From Deltaproteobacteria bacterium (GTDB lineage Bacteria; Bdellovibrionota_B; Oligoflexia; Oligoflexales; Bog-1112): a DNA stretch of 32,666 bases. The position numbers and the translations under genes are program-made. The number at the start of each line of letters is the position of its first letter. Position 1 is the first letter of the stretch. The DNA lies in contig CANIBL010000026.1 in NCBI GenBank assembly GCA_947466225.1, forward strand, positions 1 to 32,666, in the 5' to 3' direction. Below are positions 23,461 through 31,234 of this stretch, in pieces. The notes beneath the pieces were generated by a model, which saw only the letters and a program-made list of their open reading frames with translations, was not told the DNA's origin and did no database searches.

Positions 23461-24357
23461 ATGCAAGATCTTCTGGGTTATAATGATGTCGTACGAAAAC
23501 TCCGATATTTTTTTCAACATATGCGAGGTTTTGTGGAGGTACCTGCACAATCACGCCTCTCCATTCTAGCCGCATGTGAAGATCCAACTACGATCAGCCG
23601 TTTTGATTTTGATGGGATTTCATATCCACTACCCCAAACTGGGCAAATGTGGCTTGAAGTCGATTTATTAAAAAACCCCGGTATTCCCGGGGTTTTTTGT
23701 ATCACAACCAGCTATCGAAACGAGAAGAACCCCATCCCAGGTCGACATCAAAAAATTTTCCCCATGTTTGAGTTTGAAACCGCTGGTACCATGGAAGACC
23801 TGTATCAAATTGAAGCCGACCTTCTCGACTTTTTGGGATTCCAACCGGCAGTTCGGAAAAAGTATGAAGATCTTTGTGAAAAATATGCCACCTCAGAACT
23901 GAAAGCAGAGCATGAGTTACGGATGCAGCAAGAATATGGCAACGTGATCAGCTTAGAATATTTTCCTCAGTCTACACACCCCTTTTGGAATATGAAGCAA
24001 AACGAATCTGGCACCTATAATAAGATCGATTTGATCATTTGTGGCATTGAAACCATTGGAGCTGCCGAGCGAGAAACCGATGCAAATCGTATGCTGCATA
24101 ATTTTTATCATATTTCAAATGGGAAATATGCTGAACTTCTTTTTGAAAATTTTGGAAAAGAAAGGGTAATTCGAGAGCTTGAAGACTACTTGTCTCTCCC
24201 AATGTTTCCTCGATTCGGTGCTGGTATTGGTGTTACTCGATTGGTGAATGGGATGCAAACGGAAGGATTGCTATCCAGTCCAGAGGTTCCGATTTTTCAG
24301 CCCATTCCGCGGAGAAATACGGTTGTGCCAGGCTGGGATGCTCGTGCCTCTGTATGA
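23461..24357 (+). CDS. Class II aminoacyl-tRNA-synthetase-like protein (AsnRS/AsnA-related core)
   Basis: The 298-residue protein is a stand-alone class II catalytic core without an anticodon-binding domain. Motif 2 is seen as SYRNEKNP followed by FPMFEFE (84-107), a middle block as CGIETIGAAERETD (194-207), and motif 3 as FGAGIGVTRL (252-261). It is closest in feel to Asp/Asn/Lys-tRNA synthetases and to their free-standing relatives such as the archaeal asparagine synthetase related to AsnRS. Making asparagine from aspartate is a possible role; a tRNA-modifying or other aminoacylating role is also open. It heads an operon with pyrD, whose likely start lies 20 nt inside this gene. A perfect terminator hairpin lies inside its coding region at 23670-23698. 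AGAGG lies about 10 nt before the ATG. Confidence 0.75.
   Translation: MQDLLGYNDVVRKLRYFFQHMRGFVEVPAQSRLSILAACEDPTTISRFDFDGISYPLPQTGQMWLEVDLLKNPGIPGVFCITTSYRNEKNPIPGRHQKIFPMFEFETAGTMEDLYQIEADLLDFLGFQPAVRKKYEDLCEKYATSELKAEHELRMQQEYGNVISLEYFPQSTHPFWNMKQNESGTYNKIDLIICGIETIGAAERETDANRMLHNFYHISNGKYAELLFENFGKERVIRELEDYLSLPMFPRFGAGIGVTRLVNGMQTEGLLSSPEVPIFQPIPRRNTVVPGWDARASV
23670..23698 (+). terminator. Perfect intrinsic-terminator hairpin inside a coding sequence (possible attenuator)
   Basis: Left arm AAAAAACCCCGG (23670-23681), loop of 5 nt, right arm CCGGGGTTTTTT (23687-23698): a perfect 12-bp stem ending in six T. It lies 210 nt after ATG 23461 and encodes about residues 70-80 (KNPGIPGVF) in frame. 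The structure would terminate transcription unless a ribosome covers it, which suggests translation-coupled attenuation of the pyr genes. Confidence 0.7.
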
Positions 24358-25381
24358 TGTAAACAAGACATTTGAGGAAAATGCGGATAAAGGCCCCTTT
24401 TTTTCAGATTTGCTAGAGGTAAAAAGCCCTCGTACTCCCATTTTAACTTTCTTGGGATTGCCCTTATGCAGTCCAATTGGAGTGGCGCCATGTCCTCTTA
24501 CCCTTGGTAAGGGCATTTCGCTTCTTTCCAAATTGGAATTTGATGTTCTTATTTATAAAACCATTCGTTGCATGCAATACCCCGTACACTCTTTTCCTAA
24601 CTTGTACGTCATGGAAGATTCTCCAGGAAATATAACAGTAGCCAACTCCTTTGGGATTGGATGTGCAAAGCCTGAGGTGGTGCTTTGTGATATTGAAAAA
24701 GCCAAATCTTCCTTATCTGCTGGCCAAATTCTGATTGTTTCCATTTATGGAGAAGGAAAGACCCGAAAAGAAAGTATGCAGCAATTTTACCAAGCGGCTG
24801 CAATGGCAAAAGATGCAGGCGCCCATATTGTAGAAGCCAACCTCTCTTGTCCAAATTTGCTTCACACTACAGCATTGTATTTAGATATAGAGTATGTAGA
24901 GGCTCTCACATCCCGATTGGTGGCTATACTTGGAAATATACCGCTTACGGTCAAAGTCGGAGTTTTTCCTACTTTGACGGGATTACGTCAACTTTTATAT
25001 ACTCTAGCAAAAATCGGTGTACAAGGCATCTGCGGGATCAACTCTGTCTCACAGCCAATCTATAATAAAGCAGGGGCTCCCATATTTGGCCCAGACCGAG
25101 AGAAAGCTGGGGTATCAGGGTCTAGCATTCGACCCCTTGCACTTTCATTTGTTCAAAATGTGAAGAGCATATTAGAAAAAGAAAAACTATCACTGAAACT
25201 ACTTGCCACTGGTGGTGTTACACAAGCTCATCACTTTCGAGAGTTTTTAGAAGCTGGCGCAGACATTGCCTTATCAGCAACGGGCGCAATGTGGAATCCC
25301 TATTTGGCTATGGAATATCATCGAGGCGCCTATGACACCAAAAGAATTACTCGTAAACTTGAAAGAAATGCAGATTATTAA
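24338..25381 (+). CDS. pyrD: Dihydroorotate dehydrogenase, class 1-like
   Basis: The 347-residue FMN enzyme oxidises dihydroorotate to orotate in the fourth step of UMP synthesis. Class 1 features are visible: the FMN/substrate lysine region YKTIR (73-77), NSFGIG, NLSCPN (168-173) with the catalytic Cys171 that class 2 enzymes replace by Ser, VKVGVFP, and ATGGVTQAHHFREFLEAGAD for the phosphate loop. There is no N-terminal membrane segment, so it should be soluble and use fumarate (1A) or an electron-transfer partner (1B); no pyrK lies beside it. ATG 24338 overlaps the previous gene by 20 nt and has only a weak ribosome site. The 3' end overlaps pyrE by 50 nt. Start uncertain by a few codons. 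Confidence 0.9.
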   Translation: MLVPLYDVNKTFEENADKGPFFSDLLEVKSPRTPILTFLGLPLCSPIGVAPCPLTLGKGISLLSKLEFDVLIYKTIRCMQYPVHSFPNLYVMEDSPGNITVANSFGIGCAKPEVVLCDIEKAKSSLSAGQILIVSIYGEGKTRKESMQQFYQAAAMAKDAGAHIVEANLSCPNLLHTTALYLDIEYVEALTSRLVAILGNIPLTVKVGVFPTLTGLRQLLYTLAKIGVQGICGINSVSQPIYNKAGAPIFGPDREKAGVSGSSIRPLALSFVQNVKSILEKEKLSLKLLATGGVTQAHHFREFLEAGADIALSATGAMWNPYLAMEYHRGAYDTKRITRKLERNADY

Positions 25382-25853
25382 GCATGGAGACTTTTTGCTA
25401 AAAAGTGGGACTCGTTCTTCCATTTACGTAGATTTGCGCACGCTGATTGGATACCCAATTTTGCTACGGGAAGTTTCGCACTGTTTATGGGAAAAAACTC
25501 GGTTTATCTCTTATCAAAGAATCTGTGGTGTTCCATATACTGCACTTCCAATGGCAACCTGTATTTCAATCGATCACGCCGTGCCTATGGTTTTTGTGCG
25601 AAAAGAAGTAAAGAGTTACGGAACAAAAAAGAAAATTGAAGGTATTTTCCATGTAGGGGAACAGTGTGTGCTAATAGAAGATGTCGTAACCACGGGCACA
25701 AGCGTGCTAGAAATTGCAACATCATTGGAGACCGAAGGCCTTGTGGTAAAAGATATTGTAACCGTAGTAGAAAGAGATCCATCGGTTCGAGAACGATTTT
25801 ACTCAAAAGGATATACTCTACACTCTCTCTTTACACTAGATGACTTATTATGA
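25332..25853 (+). CDS. pyrE: Orotate phosphoribosyltransferase, eukaryotic UMP-synthase type
   Basis: The 173-residue enzyme joins orotate and PRPP to give OMP. It has KHGDFLLKSGTRSSIYVDLR (17-36), CGVPYTALPMA (65-75), RKEVKSYGTKKKIEG (90-104) and the PRPP loop IEDVVTTGTSVLE (115-127). These segments match the N-terminal half of animal and fungal UMP synthase far better than E. coli PyrE. GAGG lies 6 nt before ATG 25332, which gives the right N-terminal length. It overlaps pyrD by 50 nt and pyrF by 4 nt. In eukaryotes the same two activities are fused in the same order. Horizontal transfer from a eukaryote, or shared ancestry with the bacterial source of UMP synthase, are both possible. Confidence 0.93.
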   Translation: MTPKELLVNLKEMQIIKHGDFLLKSGTRSSIYVDLRTLIGYPILLREVSHCLWEKTRFISYQRICGVPYTALPMATCISIDHAVPMVFVRKEVKSYGTKKKIEGIFHVGEQCVLIEDVVTTGTSVLEIATSLETEGLVVKDIVTVVERDPSVRERFYSKGYTLHSLFTLDDLL

Positions 25854-26641
25854 AAATGACTTATAAAGAGCGCGCCTTGCGAGTCACACATCCTGTCACA
25901 AAAAAGCTCCTAGAGTATATGGAGTCGAAAAAAACCAATATTGGACTCGCAGCAGATTTATCCAGCCAAGAAGAAATTATTTCTTTGATTCATAAGGTTG
26001 GCGAACATATTTGTGTGCTTAAAACTCATATAGACATTATAGAGAATTTTGATCCCAGTTTCACAAAAAGGCTCCAACATCTTGCTGAACAGTTCGGTTT
26101 TCTTCTTTTTGAAGACAGAAAATTTGCGGATATTGGGCATACCGTACTGCAACAATATCAGGGGGGGATGTACCGAATTTCTGAATGGGCAGACTTGGTG
26201 AACGCCCATATTTTACCAGGACCAGGTATTGTCGAAGGTCTTAAAAAGGTTGGTATAGAAAGAGAACGCGGCTTGTTACTTTTAGCTGAAATGAGTTCAG
26301 CTGGTAATTTTATTACGCCTCAATATACCCAATCTGCTGTGGAACTGGCAATGGAGCACGCCGATTTTGTGGTGGGATTTATTTCGCAACAACAAATAAC
26401 AGAGGATCCTCGATTTGTTCATTTAACACCTGGGATTCAATTCCAAGATACACAAGACGTCTTAGGGCAACGATATATCACACCAGAGATCGCAATCCAC
26501 ATGCATAGAACAGATATTCTTTTAGTCGGTCGGGGTATTTATCGCTCCACCACGCCAAAAGAGGATGCCATACGCTATCAGCAGGCGGGATGGAATGCTT
26601 ATTTGAGCCGTATTACCCAAAGGCGTTGCATTTCTTTATAA
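25850..26641 (+). CDS. pyrF: OMP decarboxylase, eukaryotic URA3/UMPS type
   Basis: The 263-residue enzyme makes UMP from OMP. The catalytic set is intact: Lys59 in VLKTHID, and Asp89, Lys91 and Asp94 in FEDRKFADIG (87-96). WADLVNAHILPGPGIV, LLLLAEMSSAGN, HADFVVGFIS, HLTPGIQ and ILLVGRGIYRS are nearly the words of fungal and animal enzymes, whereas E. coli-type PyrF differs clearly. The ATG overlaps the pyrE TGA as ATGA. It ends the operon; no clear terminator follows. Length and motifs suggest a complete active enzyme. Confidence 0.95.
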   Translation: MKMTYKERALRVTHPVTKKLLEYMESKKTNIGLAADLSSQEEIISLIHKVGEHICVLKTHIDIIENFDPSFTKRLQHLAEQFGFLLFEDRKFADIGHTVLQQYQGGMYRISEWADLVNAHILPGPGIVEGLKKVGIERERGLLLLAEMSSAGNFITPQYTQSAVELAMEHADFVVGFISQQQITEDPRFVHLTPGIQFQDTQDVLGQRYITPEIAIHMHRTDILLVGRGIYRSTTPKEDAIRYQQAGWNAYLSRITQRRCISL

Positions 26642-26728
26642 GCTCGAACTCAACGTCCAAGTATGCGTATTACACGATGATGTTATTCATGCATTTTGCG
26701 GGAGGTTTCCCCAATAGGAATGAGGCAG

Positions 26729-27022
26729 CTATAGGGCAGCAGAAAAAAAGGCCGAGCGGATCAACTCTCGCATATGAAATACCGTTTTCTTTTGTGCCTC
26801 CACGATCTGTCGATAGTCATCGAGAGAAAAGAGGCTGCCGCTTTCGCCGCGGTTGATCTCTAAAAAACACCGGGTACGCAAAGATTCTAAATAGATCCAT
26901 TTGCTCTCATAGAGTTTCTTCACCGTATCTCGATCTAACCCAGCCTCACAGATGGGAAGTTGTAAGTCGGTGGCCACTTGCCGGTACGTCACATAATCAG
27001 TATTGGATGGGGGTGAGGTCAT
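26729..27022 (-). CDS. Small unknown protein
   Basis: I do not recognise this 97-residue protein. It reads MTSPPSNTDYVTYRQVATDL at the start, is rich in charged residues, and has a predicted helix near the C-terminus (SLDDYRQIVEAQKKTVFHMREL). No signal, membrane segment or Cys cluster is visible. ATG 27022 is preferred over a TTG at 27082, which lacks a ribosome site. The gene is convergent with pyrF and divergent from the ICMT-like gene. Confidence 0.5.
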   Translation of the reverse strand: MTSPPSNTDYVTYRQVATDLQLPICEAGLDRDTVKKLYESKWIYLESLRTRCFLEINRGESGSLFSLDDYRQIVEAQKKTVFHMRELIRSAFFSAAL

Positions 27023-27146
27023 ATAAATCCGCCACTTGGATAGGTTTTGCTTGCCTTTCCTTATATCGGTAGAATAAAACAAGAGTTAATTTCCGCCAGG
27101 CGGCGTAAATTGCGTATCCCTTATCGACTGCAACAAGGAACCCAAC

Positions 27147-27737
27147 GTGGAAACTGGAGAAAGCACCCCTGGAACCTCTCTCGGAGAGACACTCTTTCGT
27201 CTTCGAGATTACACCCCGATTCCCCTGATTATTTTGATGCTATTTGTAGGAAAGCCAACCGCTTGGAGCGCGATCTTGGGTACTTTGCTGGTGGTCGCCG
27301 GTGAATTATTCCGCATCTACAGCGTGGCATTTATTGGCAGTATCTCTCGTACCCGAAAAGGCTCCCTTGGCGGTGCGCTGATTACCTCTGGTCCATTCGC
27401 ATATATGCGGAATCCACTGTATGTAGGTAATTTTTTTATTTTATTTGGGTTTGCTGTCTTATCCGCTAGCTTTGGGCTGATTTTATTCTCTGTTTTGCTC
27501 TTTGCATTTCAGTACTACTGGATCGTGCAATACGAAGAAGGGCTTTTGGTGGCGAAGTTTGGCCAGGCTTATGTGGACTATCAAATGCAGGTACCGGCTT
27601 GGCTACCAAAAAAATGGCCTGTATTGGCTGAGATTGAATGGCCGGTTTCTTATAGTGCTGCACTGAAGAGCGAGCGCCGTACCCTTACTACGATTCTATC
27701 CCTCTTTATCGTATTGATGTTTTTGGGTTCTCGCTAG
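27147..27737 (+). CDS. ICMT/PEMT-like membrane methyltransferase
   Basis: The 196-residue protein has membrane segments near 24-35, 41-60, 93-123 and 180-194. The C-terminal motif of the isoprenylcysteine carboxyl methyltransferase and phospholipid methyltransferase family is clear: GPFAYMRNPLYVGNF (82-96), then YEEGLLVAKFGQAYVDYQMQVPAWLP (129-154). These enzymes use SAM at the membrane to methylate prenylcysteine, phospholipids or other small lipids; bacterial substrates are mostly unknown. The GTG start has AAGGAA 7 nt upstream. A second protein of CaaX-processing fold, the Ste24-like protease, is encoded at 7823, but no prenylated protein is known here. Confidence 0.85.
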   Translation: METGESTPGTSLGETLFRLRDYTPIPLIILMLFVGKPTAWSAILGTLLVVAGELFRIYSVAFIGSISRTRKGSLGGALITSGPFAYMRNPLYVGNFFILFGFAVLSASFGLILFSVLLFAFQYYWIVQYEEGLLVAKFGQAYVDYQMQVPAWLPKKWPVLAEIEWPVSYSAALKSERRTLTTILSLFIVLMFLGSR

Positions 27738-27869
27738 AGAGCTCGACTGCAACCCTGCCTAACCTGCCCTTTGACAACGACAATCTAGCCATGCAGTTCT
27801 CCAATCTTGAAGAAAGACGTCAATCGCAGATGATTATTCATGCTGAAATGGATTGTGATGGAAAAAAGC

Positions 27870-27945
27870 TGGCTCCTCAGGACGGACTCGAACCGCCGAC
27901 CAGGTGGTTAACAGCCACCTGCTCTACCAACTGAGCTACTGAGGA
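27870..27945 (-). tRNA. tRNA-Asn (GUU)
   Basis: Read on the minus strand the 76 nt fold into a standard cloverleaf: 7-bp acceptor TCCTCAG/CTGAGGA, D-arm with AGTTGGTA, anticodon stem GGTGG/CCACC with anticodon GTT, T-arm with TTCGAGT, discriminator G and an encoded CCA (27870-27872 on the plus strand as TGG). A T-run (GCTTTTTTCC) follows immediately. Confidence 0.96.
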
Positions 27946-27962
27946 TCGAAAAGGAGACTCTC

Positions 27963-27991
27963 TACATACCGAGAATCAGGCTGAAGGTCAA
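27963..27991 (-). promoter_or_regulatory. Promoter of tRNA-Asn
   Basis: On the minus strand TTGACC (27986-27991) and TATGTA (27963-27968) are 17 nt apart. The -10 ends 18 nt before the tRNA 5' end. Confidence 0.6.
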
Positions 27992-28016
27992 GACTGTATG
28001 TGTGGGAATCTATAAC

Positions 28017-28502
28017 TTATTTAGCGGCGGAAAGATGAGTATGCAGCAGCGAAAGAAGTTCTTGTACATCAAAAGGCTTGGGGAGAAAGGCTGCGGCGCC
28101 TGCTTGAAAGGCCATGTCAATTTCTCGTGGGCTTGTATGTCCTGATGTTAGAATCAAGGGCACCGCGCGAAATAGCGTCTGCTGCTTGACCAATTTGCAA
28201 AGCTCATAGCCATCTACCCAAGGTAGACGCACATCCATCAAAATGAGATCGAAAGGGGCACTTTCCAGGAGCTTGGAGAGCTCCAGCCCATCCTGCGCCA
28301 TATCTACCTGATACTGCTCGGCTTCTAGCATGCGTTTGAGGGCGTTGCGCATAATCTCGTCGTCTTCCACGATTAAAATGTGATGGGGACGGCTTTCCTC
28401 CTGTAGCTTGCGATATTCAGACAGGTCCACCACAGGCTCTGCGGTGAGCTTTTGCCGTTTGAGGGCTTCAATTTGAGCCCGCATGGAGGTTGGATTCTTC
28501 AT
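28017..28502 (-). CDS. Receiver-only response regulator
   Basis: The 161-residue protein has a helical N-terminus of about 40 residues (MRAQIEALKRQKLTA) and one CheY-like receiver domain: acidic pair Asp47-Asp48 in VEDDE, phospho-acceptor Asp90 in LILMDVRLPW, Thr119 in LTSGH and Lys142 in FLPKPFD. There is no DNA-binding or enzyme output domain, so it acts through protein contact or in a phosphorelay. No histidine kinase is next to it. The start is uncertain: the frame is open to 28607 and no candidate has a strong ribosome site; 28502 is chosen because the upstream part has no family likeness. It is divergent from the RNA methyltransferase gene. Confidence 0.85.
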   Translation of the reverse strand: MKNPTSMRAQIEALKRQKLTAEPVVDLSEYRKLQEESRPHHILIVEDDEIMRNALKRMLEAEQYQVDMAQDGLELSKLLESAPFDLILMDVRLPWVDGYELCKLVKQQTLFRAVPLILTSGHTSPREIDMAFQAGAAAFLPKPFDVQELLSLLHTHLSAAK

Positions 28503-28649
28503 ATACGAAAGAATCGGCATTTTTGGAAAAAACCTTTGCAGCCCTTTGCAAAGGACATGGCCTGTGATACACAAGGAGGCTCTCTTTTTATCGCCATACA
28601 AAGGCATTGAAAAAAGAAAAACTCAAGAAATTCAATGGGGTGAGTCGCA

Positions 28650-29786
28650 ATGACATGGAAAATGGTGGCAACATGCCCAGAGGAAAGCAAGCTTATTTTG
28701 GCCCAAGAAGGGGAAATCCTGGGTGCTAAAGTAGAAAAACTGGGATTTCGGGCCGTATATTTTGAAGTCCCCGATTTGGAAGCTTTCTATAAGTTTCATT
28801 TGCAACTCACCACAGCCAGTCACCTATTTTGGATCATAAAAGAATTTGCAGCCAAAGATGACCGCATGCTCTTTAGCCAAGTCCAGCGCATCAAATGGCG
28901 TGAGCTGTTTGACCCAGCGAAGACATTTCGCATCGATGCCTACATCAGCAATCACCCAGAGTGGACACCTCCAGAGCTCAGTAAGCGTACGCGACAGGCT
29001 ATGCAAGAGCATTTTCAACACCATGGGTTGCCGATTCCCCATGCCGATGTAGAAGATCCCGATGTCTTGATCTGCATTTGGCTTGAGAAGGGACGCGCCA
29101 CGGTAAGCATTCGCACCTCCGGGGATACCTTGCACAAGCGAGGCTATCGCCTTCCAGGGCACATGGCACCGCTCAAGGAAACTGTGGCTGCAACGCTACT
29201 ACGCGTGTTGGAGTACGATGGCTCTCGCCCGCTTTACGATCCTATGTGCGGTAGCGGTACCATTGTGATTGAAGCTGCCATGATGGCTTTGGGTAAAGCT
29301 TGTTTGATTCATCGTAAGAAAAATGGATTTGGTTTTGAACGATTGAAGAACTTTGACCGTACCTTGTGGCAACGGGTACAAACCGAACTGCGAGAAGGGA
29401 AAAAGACCGAACTTCTTCATCCGATTTATGCCTCTGATGTGTCCGAAGATTCTGTAACATTGACTCGTGAAACTGCCTTGCGCGCACGGGTGGAGCGGTA
29501 TTTGACCTGCTCAGCAGAGAATTTTTTCGATACGAAAGCGCCTTGTGAATCCGGTCTGCTGGTGAGTAATTTGCCCTATGGGGATCGATTGCAAGCAGCA
29601 GAAGAAATGCCCGTATTTTACGAAAAAATCGGAGACCATCTGAAGAAAGCCTACAAAGGCTGGACTGCAGCTCTCTTGGTATCTGCAGAATCTCCTTGGA
29701 AATCCATCGGGCTTAAACCAACGCGCAAAATTCCTTTGGTGAATGGCAGTATTCCGGTGTTGCTGTTGGTATACGAGATTTATTAG
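28650..29786 (+). CDS. THUMP-domain RNA methyltransferase, RlmL-like
   Basis: The 378-residue enzyme has an N-terminal THUMP RNA-binding region (about 45-160) and a C-terminal Rossmann methyltransferase with SAM motif DPMCGSGT (197-204) and catalytic NLPYGDR (307-313, N-x-P-Y type for base amines). This is the layout of RlmL-N/YcbY enzymes, which make m2G in 23S rRNA, and of related tRNA guanine methyltransferases. It lacks the second methyltransferase domain of the fused E. coli RlmKL. GGGGTGAG lies 6 nt before the ATG. The downstream hsp70-like gene follows after 149 nt with two hairpins between. Confidence 0.9.
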   Translation: MTWKMVATCPEESKLILAQEGEILGAKVEKLGFRAVYFEVPDLEAFYKFHLQLTTASHLFWIIKEFAAKDDRMLFSQVQRIKWRELFDPAKTFRIDAYISNHPEWTPPELSKRTRQAMQEHFQHHGLPIPHADVEDPDVLICIWLEKGRATVSIRTSGDTLHKRGYRLPGHMAPLKETVAATLLRVLEYDGSRPLYDPMCGSGTIVIEAAMMALGKACLIHRKKNGFGFERLKNFDRTLWQRVQTELREGKKTELLHPIYASDVSEDSVTLTRETALRARVERYLTCSAENFFDTKAPCESGLLVSNLPYGDRLQAAEEMPVFYEKIGDHLKKAYKGWTAALLVSAESPWKSIGLKPTRKIPLVNGSIPVLLLVYEIY

Positions 29787-29801
29787 GTATGTGATGTGAT
29801 A

Positions 29802-29839
29802 TTTTTTTACTGGAGCACCATCTGCAAATGTGCCCCAGT
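29802..29839. repeat. Dispersed hairpin repeat, copy 2
   Basis: ACTGGAGCAC (29809-29818) and GTGCCCCAGT (29830-29839) form a stem with one mismatch next to a run of seven T. In reverse complement the element aligns with 762-800 over its full length (ACTGGGGCAC, TGCAG, GGT, CCAGTAAAA shared). Confidence 0.55.
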
Positions 29840-29841
29840 CC

Positions 29842-29877
29842 CCTCCTTGCAAGAATAGGATACCTCCAGCAAGGAGG
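29842..29877 (+). promoter_or_regulatory. Perfect 9-bp hairpin in the hsp70-like leader
   Basis: CCTCCTTGC (29842-29850) pairs with GCAAGGAGG (29869-29877). The right arm is a strong Shine-Dalgarno-like sequence, but the only near start (GTG 29879) is too close; the used ATG is 29936. It could be a leader structure or terminator. Confidence 0.35.
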
Positions 29878-29935
29878 TGTGGAAGCTACCCAGTTGGCTC
29901 CACAAAAAATAAAACAAAAAAATAAAGGAACCCCC

Positions 29936-31225
29936 ATGTCATCCCCCTCTCCTTGGATGTGCGCTATCGATTTCGGTACCTCTAACTCTTTGGTTACGGT
30001 GGCCTCTCGTGAAAAGGTAGAAAATCCTTTGATTGTAGATCCAGCTGGAGAAGATCCTACGGTTATGCGAAGCGTACTCTTCACGCGTGGTAAACAATTC
30101 GGCTGGAACTTTGGCACCGAAGCCATTGAACAATACACCGAATGGGCACCAGCAGGTCGTTTGCTGCGCTCTCTCAAAAAACACTTGCCCGACAGCATGT
30201 TCCTCGGTACCCAAATCGAAGGCGTGTCCTATACCATCATCGATTTGATCGCAGTATTTTTGCGACATTTTCGCCAGCTTGCTAGTACCCACTGCGATCA
30301 AGACGTATCTCGCGTAGTTCTGGGCAGACCTGCCATTTTTTCTACCAATCCAGAGGAAGATAAACTTGCAGAGCAACGCCTTACAGCGGCTGCTCAGATG
30401 GCAGGCTTTACGGAAGTGCATTTTCTTGCAGAGCCTTTGGCTGCTGCGTATGAATTTCGACGGAGTTTGTCTTCGAAGAAAAAAGTGCTTATTGCAGACT
30501 TTGGAGGAGGTACTAGCGATTTTACCGTGCTAGAGCTGGGACCCGATCGTTTTCGCAAAGAGGATGTACTTGCCATCGGGGGTATCTCTCGCGCAGGAGA
30601 TGCCATCGATGGAAGCTTGATGCAGCATAAGATCAGCCGTCACTTTGGATCTGAAGTAACCTACCAGCATCCCTTGGGACGAAATGCGCTGCATATGCCT
30701 CGAAGCTTACTCAAAAAACTCTGTTCTCCAGCTGACATAGCCTTCTTGGCTCAACGGGAATCTCTCTCTTTTTTCCAAGATGTCGAACGATGGGCTCCCT
30801 TGCCAGAAGACAAAAAGTCCGTGCAACAACTCATGGTCTTGGTAGAAGAACGCTTGGGATACCCGATTTTTCGCGCGATTGAAGATACGAAAAAAGCATT
30901 GTCACAAACGGATACACATCTGTTTCGATTTGAATACCCTGGAATTCAAATTGCAGAGTATGTGAGTCAATCCGAATTTTTCCAGGCGAGTACAAACGTA
31001 GTTGAGGAGATTTTTTCTGCTTGCGATGCCACTATGAAGCAAGCACAATTGCAGTTTTCTGATATCGATATTGTCTGCTGTACGGGAGGAACGGCAAAAT
31101 ACCCTGCGGTGATAAGAGAACTAGCAAATCGCTTTGGAGCAGAAAAGCTCAGTGCATACCAACATTTTCATTCCATCATTCGAGGACTGGGAGATCGAGC
31201 CCAAGCGATTTTGTTTGAATCGTAA
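29936..31225 (+). CDS. Hsp70-family protein, YegD-like
   Basis: The 429-residue protein is an Hsp70-type ATPase domain: phosphate 1 IDFGTSNS (11-18), connect LAEPLAAAYEFRR (164-176), phosphate 2 ADFGGGTSD (187-195), and adenosine CTGGTAKYPA (about 382-391). It ends without the peptide-binding and lid domains of DnaK, matching the YegD branch of about 450 residues. YegD-like proteins are predicted chaperones of unknown client. ATG 29936 is chosen over the open frame from 29828, because AAAGGAA lies about 6 nt upstream and the ATPase similarity starts here. No dnaJ or grpE gene is adjacent. Confidence 0.9.
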   Translation: MSSPSPWMCAIDFGTSNSLVTVASREKVENPLIVDPAGEDPTVMRSVLFTRGKQFGWNFGTEAIEQYTEWAPAGRLLRSLKKHLPDSMFLGTQIEGVSYTIIDLIAVFLRHFRQLASTHCDQDVSRVVLGRPAIFSTNPEEDKLAEQRLTAAAQMAGFTEVHFLAEPLAAAYEFRRSLSSKKKVLIADFGGGTSDFTVLELGPDRFRKEDVLAIGGISRAGDAIDGSLMQHKISRHFGSEVTYQHPLGRNALHMPRSLLKKLCSPADIAFLAQRESLSFFQDVERWAPLPEDKKSVQQLMVLVEERLGYPIFRAIEDTKKALSQTDTHLFRFEYPGIQIAEYVSQSEFFQASTNVVEEIFSACDATMKQAQLQFSDIDIVCCTGGTAKYPAVIRELANRFGAEKLSAYQHFHSIIRGLGDRAQAILFES

Positions 31226-31234
31226 CAGTTCGAA

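Noticed and set aside
23670-23698. Terminator hairpin as evidence that the aaRS-like frame is broken or begins downstream
   Set aside because: Frame and class II motifs continue without a break on both sides, and motif 2 follows directly after the hairpin-coded residues.
7823-27737. A CaaX-processing pathway formed by the Ste24-like protease and the ICMT-like methyltransferase
   Set aside because: Both families are common in bacteria with other or unknown roles, the genes are 18 kb apart, and no prenyltransferase or CaaX protein is visible in the window.
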